From assembly GCF_008831285.2 (NCBI RefSeq), contig NC_045147.1, positions 14,796,854-14,860,853 on the forward strand: a DNA stretch of 64,000 nt, written 5' to 3'. Each line of letters begins with the position of its first letter. The stretch's first letter is position 1. Made by a program: the position numbers and the translations under genes. The notes beneath the pieces were generated by a model that ran no database searches, was not told where the DNA came from, and was given only the letters and a program-made list of their open reading frames with translations. The stretch is from Nymphaea colorata. Lineage: Eukaryota > Streptophyta > Magnoliopsida > Nymphaeales > Nymphaeaceae. This document shows positions 36,758 through 47,400 of this stretch, piece after piece.

Positions 36758-39050
36758 CCCGTATTGCTTTTGTTAGTCGATGCCGATCGGATCAGCCATG
36801 GATTAAAAAACACTGAAAAAAATTGTGTAACTTTTTCCTCGTTTCTCGTTTTGCCATTTTCCAGCTACTTATCATATGATAGTGTGATAATGGAGGTCTT
36901 TAATGATGAACGAACTCAAGCGCCGCAATATCCTCTTGTCTTTACGTGATTTCCTTCTCTCTTTTATTAGTGATCAAGCCAGCTTTTGAACAACTTATTG
37001 GCTAGAAAATGGGCTGGCCGTAGGGAGTGGTAGGAGCCATATATAGTCACCCTTCATATTTTGCAAAAATCAAAATTATACATGTAAATTTTAAAAAATT
37101 TAGTTTATTCTGTATAAAATAATTTTAAAAATTATATTTTGGTCTTTGTTAAAATTTTTAAACTATAATTTAGTCCATGCCACAAAAATTCCTAACTTTA
37201 ACCCTGACTTGCTGGATCACCCAACATGACAATTTTGTCGTTCAAGTTAATTATTCTTGAAATATTAATTTGTAATTGGTTTTGAATTTGATATCTAAAA
37301 CCCAAATCCAAAAATGAAGAGATATGTTAGTGAAATTGTTCTCTAAGGGGTTGTTTAGAACCAATAACACACAGTTATTATTTGATAAACATTCTTAAAA
37401 AAAGTGAGGTAGATTCATGTAACACTTGTTATAGTTTTTCATAAATTTGTCTCGTATTTTGGTATACATTCATGAGATAGTAACAATATATTACTGTTGC
37501 CAAACTCTTGTAAAGAGACATTTTACCAAAAAAGGCACGTTGCTTCATGGAAAATGTGCACAAGCGTTATAATGCTCCCTCTTTAGGCTCTGTATGAAAC
37601 CCTCTTCTCCATGTAGCATTGTATCCACTTTTCTTTTCCCATAAAATAGTGATCTTAAGTGCACTTATGCAAGGGTGAGAAAGATTTTTTTTTTATCAAT
37701 TTTCTTCTCAACGCTATTTTCTGCAGTCATATTACGTTATTCAAAATTCCAACAGTTATTGGCTGACAAATAGCTGAAATGAATGAATGTTTTTTCAAAG
37801 ACAAACAACTATAAAACAAGCTTTTAGAATATTCAAAACTTGATTTGAAAGCAAAACGTGATTTGCGTAAAGTCATGTTTTACCCGGTCATCAAATCCAC
37901 TCAAGTTAAGAATTTCTTGAAAAAATTTTAATTGAGGAGACGTCTACCTAGATGCATGACCAAAGACTCCCGCTTACATCGTGTTTCTTAAGTTCAAGTG
38001 GAGCCGACACAGGGAAGTAGTTGATTTTTTTTTTTTATGATAACTTCAACTAATTAGACAGGTAACTTTAACTTTGTCATTGTTCATCTACTTTTAATAT
38101 TTTCCATTAAGGAGCAGCTAGTTGGAGAGTTGAGTGGTGCCATTTGATGTGTTTAAAAAATTGGGTGGCTATCTATGAGCAGCTTTTTTAAGTTTCTGCT
38201 AGCACATACCAATATGACATCATGTGTGAGAGAGACAGAGAGAGATTAAATAGAGACAAAGAGAAGAAGAAGAAGAAGAAGAAGAAGGCACAATACCATC
38301 TTCCTACTATCATGGGGTATTGGCACATCAAACCCCTAGCTACTTCCTAGTAGAGGTTACTTAATAATGGTCCAATGAGATTAGGGGCAGAGCTTAACAT
38401 TTTTTGTTTAAGAGATCACAGCTATATTTTTCAAAATCTTTGCATGAATCTAATGATATTTTTCCATAATTTTACAAGTCTGAATTTAAAAAAGTTAAAT
38501 ATTGTAATGGGTATTTTGTTTTTCGAAAATCTAGTGGGGTCATGAGCTTCCCCTCTAAGAAGAGGGCCGAACTCTCACAACCATAAGAAGTTAAGGATAG
38601 CTTTAAGATTAGTATCAACAGTGTTTTGCACCATCATAATAAAATTTGTTGGTGAACGATCTTATTCGAGTCCGGCCATCGTCGACATTGGCATCATGGA
38701 AAAAGTCGCCAATCCATCATTTAAAAAAAACTCAAAAGTCTCCTCATTCTCTTGAAGTTCAAAAAATATGTGACTCTCTTTCTTGTCTAACAACTAAAAT
38801 CTATTTTCGTTTAGCTTCAGCTCAGATAATATTGAACGATTGGCATTCCAAGATCCACACAAAATAGATAATTTAGACATAAATCCCATAATGGGTCCCT
38901 TTTCTTTGTTTGGAATTAGGTGTTGGGTGATGTGCACAAGTGGAATGATCAAAAAAGTTTTTTTAAGAAAAAGATTATAAAATAAATTAAAAATCTAAAA
39001 TATATAGTTTTTATTAAAAAATCGAAAATATCCCAACCTTTTTTTTTCTC

Positions 39051-39063
39051 TTCTATATATGTT
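39051..39063 (+). promoter_or_regulatory. TATA box of LAR copy 4
   Basis: TTCTATATATGTTTG lies about 75 bp before the start codon at 39135. It is followed by GTGCACGC and GCAACTCGA words also found after the copy 2 TATA box, so this core promoter predates the split of units B and D. Confidence 0.65.
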
Positions 39064-39134
39064 TGTGCACGCCAATCAATTTACATGCAACTCGAGTCAG
39101 ATTCATTACAGGCACTAGGGATCTCTCATCCGAC

Positions 39135-40392
39135 ATGACGAACATGGCAGCGAAGCCTCAAGGCCAACTCAACTCTGCTGCCGCCACCACCACTGCCCCT
39201 GTCAATGGCGTTCAGTCGAACCCCATCGCCGGTAACATTCTCATAATTGGTGCTACCGGCTACATCGGCAAGTTTGTGGCAGAGGCCAGCCTCGCGGCCG
39301 GTCGCACCACGTACATATTTGCCGAAACGGTTCTACCAGCCCCGTCCAAGGCTGCGGCGATCCAACGACTGCAAGAGTCAGGCGCCATCGTCCTTCATGT
39401 AAGCCAAACAAATTAAGTATCGAGGTCATGTCTTATAAGATCATGCCATGTACAGGAAATTAACGAGGTGATCATGGTCTGCTTAATTTGCGGTTTGCAG
39501 GGTTCACTGGATGATGTTGAGTTGATGATCAACCTTCTGAAACAACATAGGATCGAGATTGTGATCTCCACAGTTGGTGGCGGGGCCATTCGAGATCAGT
39601 TACCGTTGATTGATACTATCAATGCAGCTGGAAGTATCAAGGTAAGATAAACCCTTATGGTTCCATATTGAACACAGTAGCCCCTGCGATCCTGTGCAGC
39701 ACAGGATGGTCCACAATTACACAAAGCATAATAATATGCATCGGTCGCATCGCTGTAGATTTTTGAGCTTGTAAGCTGATCTGGTGCACTGTTCATAGTT
39801 GACAACGAAGTGATTATCTTTGCCAATTATCTGCAGAGATTCTTGCCTTCCGAATTTGGGCACGACATTGACAAAGCGAACCCAGTTGAACCTGCACTGA
39901 CATTGTACAATGAGAAGGCAAAAGTCCGGCGAGCGATCGAAACCGCCGGAATTCCTTATACTTACATATGCTGCAACTCCATTGCTGGATGGCCATACTT
40001 CGATCAAATCCATCCTTCTGAGATCCCACCGCCAACTGACTACTTTGAGATTTATGGCGATGGTAATGTGAAAGGTGCGTAACATTATGTGACCAGTCAT
40101 GTGAATCCCAGATGTTAGTTTCTGCTAATTGTTGCCAAACTATTTGCCATATTCAGCTTACTTCGTAGCCGGAGAAGACATCGGAAAATTCACAATTAAA
40201 GCTGCGGACGATGTGCGCACTCTGAACAAGGTGCTACACTTCCGGCCACAAAGCAACTTTGTGACACTTGATGAGTTTGCGTCCATGTGGGAGAAGAAGA
40301 TGGGGAAGGAGGTGCCCAGGAGGTTCATCTCTGAAGATTGCCTCCTACGCCTGGCCAAAGGTATATCTATCTCTTTTGAATCTCCAACCTGA
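39135..40392 (+). pseudogene. LAR: LAR copy 4, 3'-truncated (exons 1-4 only)
   Basis: Exons 39135-39398, 39501-39641, 39837-40074 and 40157-40360 are all open with normal splice sites. They include GATGYIG, RFLPSEFGHD and ICCNSIAGWPY. Exon 5, with THDIFI, is gone: intron 4 sequence homologous to copy 3 runs to about 40602 and then jumps straight into the downstream flank homologous to 32064 onward. If transcribed, the reading frame would run 10 codons into intron 4 and stop at 40392. Exon 1 also holds two nearby single-base indels (one lost, one gained) that cancel out, giving FAETVLPAP where copy 2 has LCRNGSTSP. The lost C-terminal region is part of the LAR substrate domain, so I call it a pseudogene, though its promoter looks whole. 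Confidence 0.88.
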
Positions 40393-40883
40393 AGTCAAGT
40401 AATTGTACTTCGACGATGATCTGCGCCAATATAGTACGTATTTCCTTCACAAAATAACACTTTGCCACCTCTTTGATTGCTGCCATACATATATCCACAA
40501 CAGCACCGAGCTTGTGAACGGAAACCAAATTTTTTGTTCCTCTTTTTGTTGGTAATTGAGATTCAAGTTGGTATTTCCTGTTGGTGGTTCTTTAATTTCA
40601 ACTATCTAAGAGTTAGTCAAATTCGAAGGGAGTAATTATTGATCAAGACTAGCCCCGTAAGAGCCATGACTTCTACTTTTAGAGTCTCAAAGTTCAAAGT
40701 TATATACTTTTGCGGGCATTCTATGTCACCCTGTATGTTATCCCATTGCTGAGTGAGTGCCGAAGGGTCCTTCCTTCACCTTTTTCTACCAGGGTTCAGT
40801 GTTGTTTTTGTTTCTTGAGGAGATGTCTTCAACTTGCACGTAGAACTCCTTTTAGTGGCATAAAGAATTGATGTTACGGAAGT

Positions 40884-40984
<101 letters not shown>

Positions 40985-41252
40985 AGTGAGTCGCTTCTCA
41001 GTGCTCTACTGATTGATGGCTAAATAAAAATGGGTACCGAAATATCCAAGTGTCATTTAGAAGGAGAACTCCTCCGGATATATATATAATGGGAGGTGTT
41101 TTTGTCATATATATTTATATATGGACACATTGATTGTTGAAGTATTTGTTTGTATAATCCAAAAGCTAGTTCAGACAAAATCGATTATGGAAGTACTTGT
41201 TTGTATAGTTCAAAAACAAGATCAGACAAAATTGAGCTTTGCCATCCGATAA

Positions 41253-41273
41253 TGTGTGTGTGTGTGTGTGTGT
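41253..41273. repeat. (TG)n microsatellite
   Basis: Ten TG units in the non-coding flank of unit D. Confidence 0.95.
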
Positions 41274-42129
41274 AAGAAGAGATAGCAGCATGCGTTTAAT
41301 TAAAGTGCCCTGCAATCAGCAAATTAATGTACTTATTTATTTGCCTTGAAAAATGCAAATCCTTTAATTCCTTATATTAAGTTCATGCAACAAGCTGTGT
41401 GAACCAGTAATTGAGGGCATTTACCTTAAAAATTAGCTCTTCGTTTTTTGCTTTTTTTGCTTCACCTCTCAAAAGGAACTATAAAACGGGAAGATCTTGT
41501 CCTGTTAATAAGTGACGTAAGATGTCTTTGTGTTTTTTTTTTTGTTCTTGAGTCCTATTGATGCATCTCTCCATGTGTCTTCTTCTATATGAAGAATTAT
41601 ATATGCTTTGGGACGAGGAAGATATTGATGTTGAACTTAAGGTCATTTGGTAAATGGAACACTTTATGAGTATTTTATGAATTACAGACACTTAGTTGTA
41701 AATTTCATAAATAAACTTCAATTTTTATACAGATTCATAAGACACTTGCAGAGTGTTCCAGTACATGACTCGGTGAAAATTCTCTCAATGACTTCTCCTG
41801 GTTCTTTGAGAGGACGCATGTTTGGTTTCCTTGTGTAAGATTTTAGATTCATAGATTTAGAATCAGACCCTTCCCTCCACTTATTCTAGAACAAATAGTC
41901 TTTTGTCACTGCCAAATACATAGAAAGTGATTCCCTCAATTAGTGTGGATCTTAAGTGACTTAAAATATTTAGTTTGATGAACTAGAGATCTTAGTATCG
42001 ATATTCTACATTTCAATAAAAGCATGGGCAATCACATTCATGGATCTAAGATCTACGATACATAATAAAACTGACCTTTGAAATATATACCAAAATAATT
42101 GAGGTGTTCCACATATAAATAAGTAAATG

Positions 42130-42253
<124 letters not shown>

Positions 42254-43483
42254 CCAGACCTATAAAATTAATTATTAAAATATTTTGTAATCTAACCTTA
42301 TATATATTATCTTAATAGTGAATTGATGAGAAACATATATTAAGTTATTTATTTTTTTTCTCAAGTAATGAGTCCTTGATTGATAAAAAAATGAACGACT
42401 CTTATAACATTAAAATTTTGATAGTTATTTATCCCTTACCCAAGTGGTTTGCCATCTACCAATCAGTCAATCTAAGAAAGTTGGTAAAAACCAGACCACT
42501 TGGTACCTACCAGCAGTCAAACGGCTGAAAACTGTCATTAAATACTGTGTCACTAAAAACGCCATAAACTGTCACGGTACTATAAACCATTGCTAATGCT
42601 TCCACTACTCTATATTTTTTCTTAACGTAAGCTTTTAAATATTTCGGATGGCTGGCTGATTTCATCTCCTCTACATATAGTTGATACTAACTAATATGTA
42701 AATATAGAAATTTGCTGAAACTGTGTCGGCAACTGCCCACACAAGCCCACTTGTGACTATTCCCCTGACTACTTACAAATCAATGACACCAATGTCCAAT
42801 ATACATGATTTGTACAAAAGCTCAACTCCGTGGGACACCAATGTCCAATATGCGTTATTTCAATATGGCCGATTTTCAAAATGCATGGCCATTGGAAATA
42901 GGACATTTACTTAAAACTAAATCTGATCTAAATTCAAATCCAAATACCATCTGATATTTATGCATATCTAAATCCGATAGGATGATATGTCTTAAATCCA
43001 AATATTATATGATTTTTTAATCAGATATTAATATTTTTTTCATAATGGTTCTGTCAAATATCCGATCTAAATAGAATATTTTAACATTCCTATGCAAGAT
43101 ATTTGTGGGGGATAGAACGTGCAAAAATGATTTTTTAATAATTTCGAATTTGTAAAGACATATGCAATAATTTGGCAAAAATGGTTAACTTCCGGTGAAT
43201 GATGTACATGATAAAACAAAAAGATGTTCGTATGCAACGCAGTGTTTGCTTGTAAAAGTCTCGAATGAGACTTAGGTCATGAATCGGTGAGGTCTGAAGG
43301 ATTTGAAATTATCACGGAGCATGTCAGAAGGATATCCGGAAGATTAATGATCAAGTTTTGAAGCATGATGGTATAAGATTGGACAACTAAATAATGATCC
43401 TAGCGATTGATCAGTCACAGTTCTCACAAAAGGGGGGAGAACACAGAATGAATGAAAAAAAAAAAAAAAAAAAACTAAAACGT

Positions 43484-43551
43484 CGCCTGGGGGCAAGTAA
43501 ATATGTTAATCGCCTGGGGGCAAGTAAATATGTTAATCGCCTGGGGGCAAG
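43484..43551. repeat. 27-bp minisatellite, 2.5 units
   Basis: CGCCTGGGGGCAAGTAAATA plus TGTTAAT is repeated at 43484 and 43511, with a 14-base partial at 43538. The units are identical, so the repeat is young. As 27 is a multiple of three, the surrounding open frame (43394-43660, +) carries it as a nine-residue repeat RLGASKYVN. That frame resembles nothing I know. The poly-A run at 43455-43474 just upstream could mark a retroposed insertion. Confidence 0.85.
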
Positions 43552-44126
43552 GTTGACCAGAAAAAGGCTCCTGTTTCCACCGGAATCCTTGAAATTCGGG
43601 TTGGCAATTAAAGCGAGTCAGAAATTGACTCCCAGAAAGGTGTCGGTGCATTTAGTATGACTATTAATATCCCTCTTGTTCTTATCTGAAAAGTTTTTAT
43701 TTCACTCCGGCGGACAATACATGGCACTCAGTGGGAGGGAGTTTTTCAGATGAGGAATCCACGACACCAGTGTTAGAGCAATATTATCACAATCCCCTTG
43801 AATTGATTGAAATGAATATGTAATCAATATCATCTGCATGGACTCGGATTCAGATTATATTCCAAATAAATATCAATCAGTTAGGATGTAGATTCAAATT
43901 CGGCTTTAAATGTGAATTTAAATAGAATTCGTATTTGAACCCAATTTCAAATCTATTTAAAGAGAATATTTGATCCGAATAGAATGCATTGGACTTCATA
44001 GACCACGCACCAAACATTTAGAGACCAATCTTATTCATTCAAGAGCTACGTTATTTCTCCAGCTGATACACTAGAAAATCTTATTCATTCAAACAAAGTA
44101 CCGTGTTTGATAGGACAGGCCGAGGT

Positions 44127-44912
44127 CTAGGCCTTCACTGGGAAGAAGAAGGGATAGACTTCATACTCCACCTTGCAGCTGCCGAAGAGGACTAACCCAC
44201 GCTCCTTCCCGACGCAGCAAGTCTGGAACTTGGAGACGGCCGTGGCCAGGCAGCCCGAGCAAACGGAAGCAGGCAAGTCGCGGGTGCACTCCGCCAGCCC
44301 GTACACGGTCGTCTTCGCTCCGACCTTGGCCACGCCCGTGCCCAAGGCTTGCTTCCCCGGCGCCACCGCCTTCGCCGTCACTTCGGCCATCAGCTTCCCC
44401 ACCGTCGCCTGGAACGCCTTGGCGTCGGCCGCGTTGGGCCCGTTGTTGTACGTGATGTAGTAGTCCATCCGGTCCAGCTTGCCGAAGAACTTCGTGGTGT
44501 CGTACCTCAGGTAGCAGTGCTGGAACCAGAGCCGCGCCTTCCCGTCCATGGCGCAGCGCTCCGCCAGCGCCGCCTTGGCCTCCTTCGCGCAATTGGCGCA
44601 GTCCGTGGAGTTGACGTCGGCGCGGCATTGGAGGAGGCCGTAGATGGCCGACCCGCCGGTGCCGTAGCTCGCCGTTGCGAATTTCGTTTTCGGCACACTG
44701 GCGACGAGCTTGGCGACGACCTTGTTGATGTTGGCCTTGATCGTTTGGTTGATGACGGGGGGAGTGAGGGGCGGCGGAGGGTTGGGGTTGGTGCAGTCGT
44801 CGCCGACGGGCGAAGGGTAAGGATATGGGTTCGGTTCTTGGCATGAACTCAATTGCAGAGCGAGGGCGAGCAGCAAGAGGGAGAGAAGATGCTGGAAGGA
44901 TGATTTCGCCAT
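44127..44912 (-). CDS. Secreted double-DUF26 cysteine-rich protein
   Basis: Proteins of this type (cysteine-rich repeat secretory proteins, ginkbilobin-like) are apoplastic. Some bind mannose and inhibit fungi; related ectodomains sit on receptor kinases and plasmodesmal proteins. This is a single exon of 261 residues. It has a signal peptide MAKSSFQHLLSLLLLALA, a proline-rich linker, then two DUF26 domains with the hallmark C-x8-C-x2-C at C96/C105/C108 and C209/C218/C221. No membrane helix or kinase follows, so it is secreted. An in-frame ATG at 44954 would add 14 residues but lies only a few bases from the TATA box, so transcripts should begin after it; I start at 44912. The coding part is strikingly GC-rich in an AT-rich setting, mainly at third positions. 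The family is certain; the exact role is not. Confidence 0.93.
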   Translation of the reverse strand: MAKSSFQHLLSLLLLALALQLSSCQEPNPYPYPSPVGDDCTNPNPPPPLTPPVINQTIKANINKVVAKLVASVPKTKFATASYGTGGSAIYGLLQCRADVNSTDCANCAKEAKAALAERCAMDGKARLWFQHCYLRYDTTKFFGKLDRMDYYITYNNGPNAADAKAFQATVGKLMAEVTAKAVAPGKQALGTGVAKVGAKTTVYGLAECTRDLPASVCSGCLATAVSKFQTCCVGKERGLVLFGSCKVEYEVYPFFFPVKA

Positions 44913-44956
44913 TGCTGATTGATGGGCAGTGCTGAAACTGGCTGCCGCGTTCAATT

Positions 44957-44966
44957 ATTTATAAAA
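44957..44966 (-). promoter_or_regulatory. TATA box of the DUF26 gene
   Basis: Read on the minus strand this is CTTTTATAAAT, 45-55 bp before the ATG at 44912. With the usual 25-35 bp to the transcription start, it places the start near 44930 and rules out the upstream ATG at 44954. Confidence 0.7.
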
Positions 44967-45018
44967 GGAGGAAAGCGTGTGATGCTGATGGCTGACCCCG
45001 TAAAGGCTTGGTCTTTTG

Positions 45019-45038
45019 TTGACCATTCATGATTGACC
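45019..45038. promoter_or_regulatory. Two W-boxes upstream of the DUF26 gene
   Basis: TTGACC occurs at 45019-45024 and 45033-45038, 14 bp apart and 55-75 bp upstream of the TATA box. TTGACC/T is the WRKY-binding W-box. Clustered copies are common in promoters of defence-induced DUF26 genes, so WRKY control is a reasonable inference. Confidence 0.5.
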
Positions 45039-45099
45039 TGACATGACAGGCAATTGGGCACATAGATTACGACTCTGTTCCATTGGAAGAATCCGTCAC

Positions 45100-46900
45100 T
45101 CGTGTTTGCTTTGTTAAAGCAGCCTGTTCTGTTCTTTAGTTTCTGTCGTTGTAAGCATAGTTTAGGAGTCTTTCATCCTACCATTGATTGTGCTTCTTTT
45201 ACCGCTTGATAATAAAAAGTTGATGTTGAGAGAGTTGAAAATGAGAACCTAGCAGTCTCCACACTGTTCATGACACCAACTCCTCGATATCTCCTATCGC
45301 TTTCTTTGCTTTCTTTGAGACGACAAATTTTGCCTCGACAGGGAGAGGCAGATGGATAAGTCGTAAGTAGCGAGGCCTGCGCAAATCCTGCCGACACCAA
45401 ACTTGAGCTGGCCGATGTCCGTGGACTATATTTATCTCACATCGTCTTTAAACGGATTTGTTCCTTTAGAACAAAACGTGTATAACAGGTATCAGCAGAT
45501 GAGGCGGCGGTTCGAGTGCTATCATCAGCACGAAATTTGGGTTTTGGCAATGGAGCTTTTGAGAGGTGTCGAGAAAACAGCAGATGGAGGGCCAGGAAAG
45601 CACGATGAGCTTTGCTCAGAAAAAGTGAAAGCAACGCCGCGTCCACTTTTAATTTGCTCTGCCTTCCCGGGTTCAATATGGCCAAAAAATGGTTCTGTCC
45701 CGTCCGCATGTCTTGTCGGTCCAAGGGAAAAAAAAGAGATCTCCTCTTTTGCGCAAGGAGCTAGATTGAAGGCTTAACTGGGAGTTTCATAGATTTCAGG
45801 ATGCTGCAAGGTTTTACAGATTCATGGTGTGATACTTGGACTTTCTAAGGTTTTAGATCCCTGTTAAAACTTAAGGATCTCTTAAAATCTGAAGATTTGA
45901 GATCCTTAGATCTCGATTGGCCTATAGACTAAGATCTAAAGTGATCAGATGGACCATATGTGGGTTGTTCATATTCACAAGTGTTTTGCTCATGGAAGAA
46001 GCAATGAACATTCAAATGGGTAAAACTAGAATTTTATTCAGTAAAACTGCCAGTTAATTTTCTAAACTTTTTCAAAGCTTTTTCTAGATCTACTTAAATG
46101 TCTTCCACATTAACATATCTCTACTCAGTTCGAAGAATTTTAGAAATCAACAGCAAAGGCAAGATATCTGGCATGGTATTTACTATAAGGGAGAGAATAA
46201 CATAGCCCTAGAGTTGGATCTGCTTTAGCTACCCATCCTTGCCGGCGATGGGACTGTCTATCTGACTATTGGGGGAATGCTTCCAAGTTTGCTATGTTCA
46301 ATAGATTGGACGAAGAGAAAGAGAGAGAGAGAGAGGAATCCATTGGCCACCTGCTCATTCATTCCAAGATCGCAGCTAGATATTTGGAAATTTGCTGTCG
46401 ATGGGTTTCAGGCGAGAATTCCTTGTGGACTTCGTCCAACGACTCAAATGGTGGTTGAATTGTTCTTCGTAGAGGGGTTGCATATAACAATTTGAAAGTT
46501 ATGACGAACCAGAAATCCGTTTGTCAGGGGAAAAATCTTGGGGTGCCTGTGCATATATTTTCATATACGACGATTGAAATGTCAATGCAGTGAAGGAGCA
46601 AGATTTCCCTAAGTTTAACGGCATGTTTGAACGGAGGGAGAGTGAGGGAAGGGACAAAATGATTGTGTTTAGATGGGAAAGAAAGGAAGAAAAAATATGT
46701 GTATCTCCAATCTCTCCATTAAACCAGATAGAAGAAGACGTCCTTTGCTTTTCTACTGCCTCTAATTTCCGGATTGTATGCCTGTCTGTTCCCTCTGTTC
46801 GATTGCGCGTCAAAGCTGCATGGTGAAGTTTGTTTTTTGTTTCTGACGACTTCTCTTGTTGGGCATCGATCCATTCCCTGTAAATGTGATGTTTCTGATG
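45100..46900. other. Unassigned intergenic stretch
   Basis: No gene is supported. Open frames at 45403-45777 (+) and 45437-45724 (-) overlap each other and match no family. The stretch 45838-45960 repeats AAGATCT/GGATCT words also found near 22200, 31690 and 41950, a dispersed AT-rich repeat. A short block at 46260-46490 is weakly LINE-like. Confidence 0.4.
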
Positions 46901-46931
46901 GTTTCCTGAAATTTCCCTGCACCAGTCACCG

Positions 46932-47400
46932 TCATGCAAGAAATTTCTCATCATCCGATTTCGCCTTGAACCAAACAGAAACCTTTCGGCACCTTGTGTG
47001 TGAGAAGGAACTTTCAACAGAGCCACGTTTCAGCGTTAGGCCGGGCTTGAAAATGCGATCACCATACGATATCTCACCTTTGACAGGTTTGAATGTGAGG
47101 CAGTCGAAGATAACTGTGAAAACCACATCACCAATCATGTCCCTCACCTCTTTCAGTTTAGCTACTGTAGTCAAGTAGTCATTCTTCGTTTCTTCCTTCC
47201 TACTCGAGAAGTCCAAACCTCCCCGTAGCCCCTGCCCCAGAGGTTCAGGGCCTGCTCCGGGGTAACTGCAGCACCACCGTTTGGTGGTTTAAGAGAATAG
47301 CATCCTGAGAAATCAAACCGACAACGTGCTGTTAGAACATAGAGATTGGGTGGACAAGCCACCTGAGTGGCGGCCACCCATGAAATATTTTGATCTCATT
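46932..47400 (-). other. Possible unidentified gene fragment
   Basis: Two overlapping minus-strand frames look more protein-like than chance. Frame one (47377-47171) contains GCYSLKPPNGGAAVTPEQAL and LNLWGRGYGEVWTS. Frame two (47216-46932) contains VAKLKEVRDMIGDVVFTVIF, then CLTFKPVKGEISYGDRIF. They overlap by about 45 bp, so they could be one old reading frame broken by a small indel, or two exons. I do not recognise the family. No start, splice sites or neighbours support a working gene. Confidence 0.25.

Noticed and set aside
44161-44846. Long Arg-rich frames on both strands over the DUF26 gene
   Set aside because: High GC removes stops from all frames. Only the frame with a signal peptide and paired C-x8-C-x2-C motifs is credible.
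44913-44954. Upstream in-frame ATG of the DUF26 gene
   Set aside because: It lies a few bases from the TATA box and so upstream of the expected transcript start. The next Met begins a good signal peptide.
46260-46495. LINE ORF2 fragment
   Set aside because: A stretch reading DIWKFAVDGF and TTQMVVELFF is faintly like the region after the LINE zinc motif, but there is no CxxC or reverse transcriptase, so I do not call it.
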